A stretch of DNA of 64,000 bases, taken from positions 1 to 64,000 of the forward strand of contig NZ_BMKZ01000002.1 of NCBI RefSeq assembly GCF_014644735.1, in the 5' to 3' direction. The notes under the pieces were generated by a model. It saw nothing but the letters and a program-made list of their open reading frames with translations. It did not search any database and was not told where the DNA came from. Positions within the stretch are counted from its first letter, which is position 1. Every line of letters starts with the position of its first letter. Positions 59,600-64,000 of the stretch are shown here, in pieces. The position numbers and the translations under genes are program-made. The stretch is from Caldalkalibacillus thermarum (lineage in GTDB: Bacteria; Bacillota; Bacilli; Caldalkalibacillales; Caldalkalibacillaceae).

Positions 59600-60328
59600 T
59601 CAGGTAAGCCACCCTCCGTTCACCCGTAAAATATCCCCGGTGATATAACTGCTTTCATCCTGAATCAAAAAGTGGATGGCGTGGGCCACCTCATCAGGAA
59701 AACCCAATCGTCCGGCTGGTATTTCCTCGGTGAGTGCTTGTTTTTCCTCTGGTGTATACCCTTTCAGCATGGGGGTGTCAATGGCGCCAGGGGAGACAGC
59801 ATTCACCGTAATGCCAGATGGAGCCACCTCCTTGGCCAAAGCTTTGGTCAAAGCATTCAAACCACCTTTAACCATGGAGTACAGGGTCTCACATGAACCG
59901 CCAGTCTCTCCCCAAATCGAAGTGACATAAACGATGCGCCCCCATTGATTAGCGATCATAGACGGCAACAGACGCTGGGTCAGTTTAAACGGTGAAGTGA
60001 GATGCAATTGGATCATCCGCTGATAATCCTCATCCCTTATCTCCGTAAACAAAGCAACATGAGCCAAACCGGCATTGTGGATCAAAATATCCGGCTTTCT
60101 AACCAAACCTTGGAGCAAGCAGTCCACGCCCTGGGGATGACTTAAATCAGCGCGGTGAATATAAACGTCTATGCCATATTTGGCAGCCAGCTTTTCTTGT
60201 AACTCGGCTGCCGCTTCATGGTTGTTGTAGTAATGGAGAAGCAAGTGGTAGCCGTTTGCCGCAAGTTTGACCGCCGTCGCCCGGCCAATTCCGCCTGTTG
60301 CACCTGTAATCAGTGCTACTTTGGCCAA
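59600..60328 (-). CDS. ymfI: SDR oxidoreductase YmfI (EF-P 5-aminopentanone reductase)
   Basis: Short-chain dehydrogenase of 242 residues. In B. subtilis YmfI reduces the 5-aminopentanone group on Lys32 of elongation factor P. The NADP fold is GATGGIGRATAVKL, then DILIHNAGLAHVALF. The catalytic Ser is in VTSIWGETG, and the Tyr-X3-Lys is YSMVK. PGAIDTPM closes the active site. It lies between ymfH and ymfJ. The specific role is by synteny and similarity; other SDR functions are possible. Confidence 0.88.
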   Translation of the reverse strand: MAKVALITGATGGIGRATAVKLAANGYHLLLHYYNNHEAAAELQEKLAAKYGIDVYIHRADLSHPQGVDCLLQGLVRKPDILIHNAGLAHVALFTEIRDEDYQRMIQLHLTSPFKLTQRLLPSMIANQWGRIVYVTSIWGETGGSCETLYSMVKGGLNALTKALAKEVAPSGITVNAVSPGAIDTPMLKGYTPEEKQALTEEIPAGRLGFPDEVAHAIHFLIQDESSYITGDILRVNGGWLT

Positions 60329-60386
60329 TGTTGTTCTCTCCCTTTCCTGTTGGCCTGTTTTTCATCCAGCCGGTCAATAAATGTTG

Positions 60387-61667
60387 TTACTTGACGATGC
60401 ACACCGCAAACTGGTCCTCATGAATATGTTCAGCCAGACGCTCTTCAATATCTTCAAACCGCAGGGATTCCAAAACCGGAATAATGTCAAACAAATCGAT
60501 ATGATTAAATTTGTAGCGGGTAAATTGAGTGGCAATAAATTCAGGTGAATTCAACGCTTTTAAGAAATGCCCGATTTTCTTCTTGCGGTTCCGTTCAAAA
60601 TCAGCCTTACTCAACCCTTTCATCTGAACTTCAGCTATTACCTCTTGCACCCTTTCCAGCAGTTTATCTGGATCTTTGGAATTCCCCCCGATGATGGAGA
60701 AACCGTACTTCTGTTCCAGGTTATAGTCAATGCCAAATGATTCATCGATTAATCCCTCTTCCATCAGCTGTTCATAGACACTGGAGGTGGGACCGATGAT
60801 CATTTCCAATAAAATATGGGTGGACAACTCCTGTTTTAACATCGCCTTGCCTTCAAGGTCCACATTCGTTTCTTTATAACCCATGCTGATTTTAGGCATA
60901 TCCACATTCAACTCAATCTCATGCCGCTTTTTAGCCACTGGAGCTGGTTCTTTTTCGAACAAACGTTTAATCTCCCGGGCAGGTTGAAACGATTTCTGGG
61001 CTTGATTTTCTTTTACCAGAGCAAAAATATCGTCAGGCTGGACATTTCCAACGACGAACAACAACATATTGCTGGGATGATAGAAGGTTTCGTAACAAAT
61101 ATAGAGCAGCTCTTTGTTAATTTGGCGGATGGAGTCCACCGTACCGGCAATGTCAATTTTGACGGGTAAGCGGTGATAAAGGGCCTCAATAAAGCCAAAA
61201 TAAACACGCCAGTCAGGATTGTCCTGATACATGCGGATTTCTTGTTCAATGATGCCCTTTTCTTTCTCCACATTTTGATCGGTAAAATACGGATGTTGAA
61301 CAAAGTCCAAAAGCGTGGTCAAATTCTTGTGTACATGATCTGTGCAAGAGAAAAGATAAGCAGTCATATCAAAACTGGTAAAAGCGTTGGCCTGGGCTCC
61401 ATACTGGCTAAACTTGTGAAAGACATCCCCTTCTTCTTCTTCAAACATTTTGTGCTCCAAAAAATGGGCAATACCATCCGGCACCTTCACTTCTTCTCCT
61501 GTGTGGGAAATAAAGTGATTATCAATGGAACCAAACTTGGTTGTAAAGGTGGCATAAGTTTTATTAAAACCCTGTTTGGGCAGGACGTACACTTCTAGCC
61601 CGTTCGGCAGCTGTTCATAATGGAGTGTCTCCTGCAGCTGGTCAAACACAAGTTTTTGCGCACTCAT
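60387..61667 (-). CDS. ymfH: M16-family peptidase YmfH (catalytic)
   Basis: Zinc metallopeptidase of the processing peptidase type, 426 residues. The active-site motif is HFLEHKMF (HXXEH), with a downstream Glu in NVEKEKGIIEQEIRMYQDNPD. With YmfF it forms the usual active/inactive pair. Its start overlaps the ymfF end by four bases. The substrate is unknown; peptide signals or damaged peptides are possible. Confidence 0.9.
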   Translation of the reverse strand: MSAQKLVFDQLQETLHYEQLPNGLEVYVLPKQGFNKTYATFTTKFGSIDNHFISHTGEEVKVPDGIAHFLEHKMFEEEEGDVFHKFSQYGAQANAFTSFDMTAYLFSCTDHVHKNLTTLLDFVQHPYFTDQNVEKEKGIIEQEIRMYQDNPDWRVYFGFIEALYHRLPVKIDIAGTVDSIRQINKELLYICYETFYHPSNMLLFVVGNVQPDDIFALVKENQAQKSFQPAREIKRLFEKEPAPVAKKRHEIELNVDMPKISMGYKETNVDLEGKAMLKQELSTHILLEMIIGPTSSVYEQLMEEGLIDESFGIDYNLEQKYGFSIIGGNSKDPDKLLERVQEVIAEVQMKGLSKADFERNRKKKIGHFLKALNSPEFIATQFTRYKFNHIDLFDIIPVLESLRFEDIEERLAEHIHEDQFAVCIVK

Positions 61668-62950
61668 GACTGGTCCCCCGTTTCTTCAGAAGTTAAAAAG
61701 TAAATGGTATCAACCTGCACTTTTTGAGCTGCGTGTTGAATGTCTTCTTTGCTGACCTTTTGGATGGCTGCGATTAACTCCTCGCTGCTGCGCTTCAGGC
61801 CGCCCACAATCCCATGGAAAAAGTAATCCATCAACTGAAACGGCTGGTCATTGGCTTCTTTAATCTGGTTAATGAGCATGGCTTTGGTTTGATTTAATTC
61901 CTCCTCCGTAATCCGTCCGGATGCTGTTTGGTGCAGCTGTTCTTTTATGATCTGAACCGTTTTGTCATAATGCTTAAAGTCAATGCCAGACATAATCATC
62001 ATAAATCCTTTATGACTTTCAATATTGGAGGTGACATAATAAGCCAGAGACTCTTTTTCCCTCACATGGCGGAAAAGTTTAGAGTGGGAAAATCCTCCGA
62101 ACAGGCCGTTGAACACTAAGAGGGCAATATAATCGTCATCTCCATACGCCGTTTGCGTTCGGCAGCCAATATGCAACTTGCCTTGTGCAACTTTTGTTTT
62201 TTCAACCACTCTACGCTCTTCGGCAACACGATAGCGGACAGAAGGCCTGGGAATATCAATAAGGCCGGTGCGCGGCAGCTTGAAATGTTTGTCAACCATT
62301 TCCAGTAAATAATCCTTATGTACATCACCCACAATGAACAAATCAACCGGATGCGTGTTTAAAACCCGCTGATAAAACTGATACAAAGTTCCGGGGGTAA
62401 TGTGCTCCAATTGGTCTTTGGAACCATAGGGATAGAGCCGGTATGGTTCTGTTTTAAACATTTCCTCTATGCACCGTTTATTCGCATATTTGATTTTGTC
62501 ATCCTTCACTTGGCTTAATTTCCGCTCCAATAAATCTTTCTCCAGTTCAACATGGCGGTTGTGGAACACCCCGTTTTCCAGGCGGGGGTTGATGATGAGT
62601 TCACTTAACAATTGAATTCCCTTTTCAAACAGGGGTTCCCGGTCGCTTAAAAATTTCTCGTTAGCCAGCTGGAGCCTGAATATCATGACTTGCTCTTCTC
62701 CACGTTTGACCACATCAGTGGATAAGGTAGCCCCGTATAAATCATCAAGAGCCTGGCGGATACGCTGAGCCGTCGGATACTTTTCAGTTCCCCTTTTTAA
62801 AACTGAGGGCAGTAAAGCCACTTTGGTATGATCCTCTTCAGTTAAGGGCTGGCGGATGTAAAGTGAAATAAAATTGGTTTTATATTTGGGTGTGGAAATG
62901 AAATGAACCGGAATCTGGTTAATCCGGGTGGATTGAAACTGGTCTGTCAT
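61664..62950 (-). CDS. ymfF: M16-family peptidase homologue YmfF (inactive partner)
   Basis: A 428-residue member of the same fold as YmfH but without the HXXEH motif; the matching region reads VLKRGTEKYPTAQRIRQALDDLYGA. It is therefore a structural partner, like the non-catalytic subunits of mitochondrial processing peptidase. The C-terminal half has HSKLFRHVREKESLAYYVTSN, a substrate-binding segment. It is translationally coupled to ymfH. Confidence 0.9.
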   Translation of the reverse strand: MTDQFQSTRINQIPVHFISTPKYKTNFISLYIRQPLTEEDHTKVALLPSVLKRGTEKYPTAQRIRQALDDLYGATLSTDVVKRGEEQVMIFRLQLANEKFLSDREPLFEKGIQLLSELIINPRLENGVFHNRHVELEKDLLERKLSQVKDDKIKYANKRCIEEMFKTEPYRLYPYGSKDQLEHITPGTLYQFYQRVLNTHPVDLFIVGDVHKDYLLEMVDKHFKLPRTGLIDIPRPSVRYRVAEERRVVEKTKVAQGKLHIGCRTQTAYGDDDYIALLVFNGLFGGFSHSKLFRHVREKESLAYYVTSNIESHKGFMMIMSGIDFKHYDKTVQIIKEQLHQTASGRITEEELNQTKAMLINQIKEANDQPFQLMDYFFHGIVGGLKRSSEELIAAIQKVSKEDIQHAAQKVQVDTIYFLTSEETGDQS

Positions 62951-63035
62951 CGATATGGTCTCCTTTCCGTCAAGGATACTTTTCTTATAGTGTATTCATC
63001 TCTAAACACCGCCATCCACACTAACAAGCCTGTGG

Positions 63036-64000
63036 TTACGAAATCTGGCTCTCTTCTTTGGACACCAAAACCTCCCTCGGTTTGCTTCCCTCATAGGGAC
63101 CCACTATTCCATTGGCTTCCATGGCATCAATAAGACGTGCAGCACGGGTATAGCCAATGCGGAAACGCCTTTGCAGCATGGAAACGGAAGCCGACCCTTG
63201 CTGAATCACCAGCTCAACCGCCTGGTCGTACAATTCATCTTCCACAGACTCCCCTCCCTGTTCATCGGTCTGATCAGGGATCATATCCTCATGGTATTGG
63301 GCTTTTTGCTGATTTATACAATAGGTGACAACTTCTTGAACTTCCTCATCTGAAATAAAGGCCCCTTGGACACGCAAGGGCTTGGCCGCGCCCACGGGTA
63401 AAAAGAGCATATCTCCACGGCCCAGGAGCTTTTCAGCTCCCCCCATATCCAAAATGGTGCGAGAGTCAGCTTGTGATGAGACACCGAATGCAATACGGGA
63501 GGGAATATTGGCTTTGATGACGCCGGTGATCACATCTACAGAAGGACGCTGGGTGGCAATAATCAAGTGAATGCCTGCCGCACGAGCCATCTGGGCCAGG
63601 CGGCAAATGGAATCTTCCACATCACCGGGAGTGACCATCATCAGGTCGGCCAATTCATCAATTATCACTACAATATAAGGAAGCAGCGGTTTTTTTGCCT
63701 CAGCGTCAGCTTCATTTTCTTTACGTATCAAATCATTATATTTTTCGATATCCCGCGTCCCGCTCTGAGCAAAAAGTTCATAACGGCGTTCCATCTCGGC
63801 CACAACTTTTTTTAAGGCTAGCGAGGCTTTCTTGGGATCTGTTACCACAGGGACAAGTAAATGGGGGATGCCGTTATACACATTCAGTTCCACCATCTTG
63901 GGATCAATCATCATCAGTTTTACTTCATGGGGTTTGGCTTTATACAAAATGCTGGCAATCATGCTGTTAATACACACACTTTTTCCGCTTCCCGTTGCTC
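63036..64000 (-). CDS. DNA translocase SpoIIIE/FtsK, C-terminal part (cut by the right edge)
   Basis: Pumps DNA through the division septum. Only the last 320 or so residues are inside the window; the 5' end lies beyond 64000. Visible are the end of Walker A ([13 protein letters not shown]), [21 protein letters not shown], Walker [42 protein letters not shown] and [10 protein letters not shown]. The C-terminal gamma winged helix ([35 protein letters not shown]) reads DNA orientation. The position beside ymfF matches spoIIIE in B. subtilis. Confidence 0.95.
   Translation of the reverse strand, partial: ATGSGKSVCINSMIASILYKAKPHEVKLMMIDPKMVELNVYNGIPHLLVPVVTDPKKASLALKKVVAEMERRYELFAQSGTRDIEKYNDLIRKENEADAEAKKPLLPYIVVIIDELADLMMVTPGDVEDSICRLAQMARAAGIHLIIATQRPSVDVITGVIKANIPSRIAFGVSSQADSRTILDMGGAEKLLGRGDMLFLPVGAAKPLRVQGAFISDEEVQEVVTYCINQQKAQYHEDMIPDQTDEQGGESVEDELYDQAVELVIQQGSASVSMLQRRFRIGYTRAARLIDAMEANGIVGPYEGSKPREVLVSKEESQIS

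Noticed and set aside
1-64000. CRISPR arrays, tRNA and rRNA genes, known riboswitches
   Set aside because: No regularly spaced repeats, no cloverleaf or rRNA sequence and no familiar leader structures were recognised by eye; a covariance-model scan would be needed to exclude rare RNA families.

Overview
The window looks like chromosomal DNA of an aerobic, endospore-forming Bacillota of the order Bacillales. It carries spore genes (cotE, spoVS, spoVK, and a spoIIIE/ftsK-type translocase), the glnRA pair, a caa3-type cytochrome oxidase operon, a bacilliredoxin, RNase Y and LexA. From about 14.4 kb to the right edge most genes lie on the minus strand. Their order closely follows the Bacillus subtilis stretch from spoIIIE through ymfF-H-I-J-K-M, pgsA, cinA, recA, rny, ymdB, spoVS, tdh/kbl, miaB, ricA, cotE, mutSL, miaA, hfq, spoVK, hflX, ynbB and glnRA to lexA. 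The caa3 operon, the korAB pair and thermophile-like protein composition suggest a thermo-alkaliphilic relative such as Caldalkalibacillus; this is a guess without a database search.

Layout. (1) 1-5.3 kb is a mobile-element graveyard. It holds the start of a transposase running off the left edge, a fragment of a group II intron reverse transcriptase interrupted by an IS21-type element (380-2883, istA frameshifted near its end), a frameshifted IS1182-like element, and two decayed host genes (a small membrane protein and a beta-carbonic anhydrase). Between these two lies a 60-bp duplicate of part of the downstream persulfide dioxygenase gene. (2) 5.3-10.9 kb is a plus-strand sulfur operon: rhodanese-metallo-beta-lactamase fusion, DsrE/F protein, TusA-rhodanese fusion, TusA, SulP anion transporter, a CstR-type persulfide sensor and an Lgt-like membrane protein. 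Its promoter carries two CsoR/CstR-like operators. (3) 10.9-15.6 kb holds a very small SOS-controlled membrane peptide gene behind two LexA boxes, pdxK, uppP, a GerMN lipoprotein with ynzC, and lexA with its own LexA box. (4) 15.6-23.3 kb holds glnRA with GlnR boxes, ynbB, hflX, spoVK, small conserved genes and a type I toxin-antitoxin locus. (5) 23.3-38.6 kb holds a UPF0182 membrane protein, a yutM-like Fe-S carrier, ywhD, brxA, hfq-miaA, a methyltransferase, mutL-mutS, an amidoligase-like gene, cotE, ricA and miaB. (6) 38.7-44.5 kb is ctaC-D-E-F-G plus a DUF420 (ctaM-like) gene. (7) 44.5-50 kb holds a kbl gene lacking its 5' third, fused behind tdh, then yhfI and korAB. (8) 50-64 kb holds spoVS, ymdB, rny, recX, recA, cinA, pgsA, the ymf cluster and the C-terminal part of a spoIIIE/ftsK-type translocase cut by the right edge.

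How the parts work together. The sulfur operon is a complete persulfide handling and sensing unit. The SOS components in the window (recA, lexA and the 32-codon peptide) share a GAAY-N4-RTTC type box. Repair (mutSL, recA, recX), tRNA modification (miaA, miaB, ricA) and membrane lipid synthesis (pgsA) form the housekeeping backbone. Points most worth a second look are the LexA-controlled mini-protein at 11.35 kb, the type I toxin-antitoxin pair at 23 kb, the tdh/kbl deletion, perfect palindromes on the pgsA and tdh promoters, and a set of short head-to-tail duplications found only between genes. No rRNA, tRNA or CRISPR array was seen.
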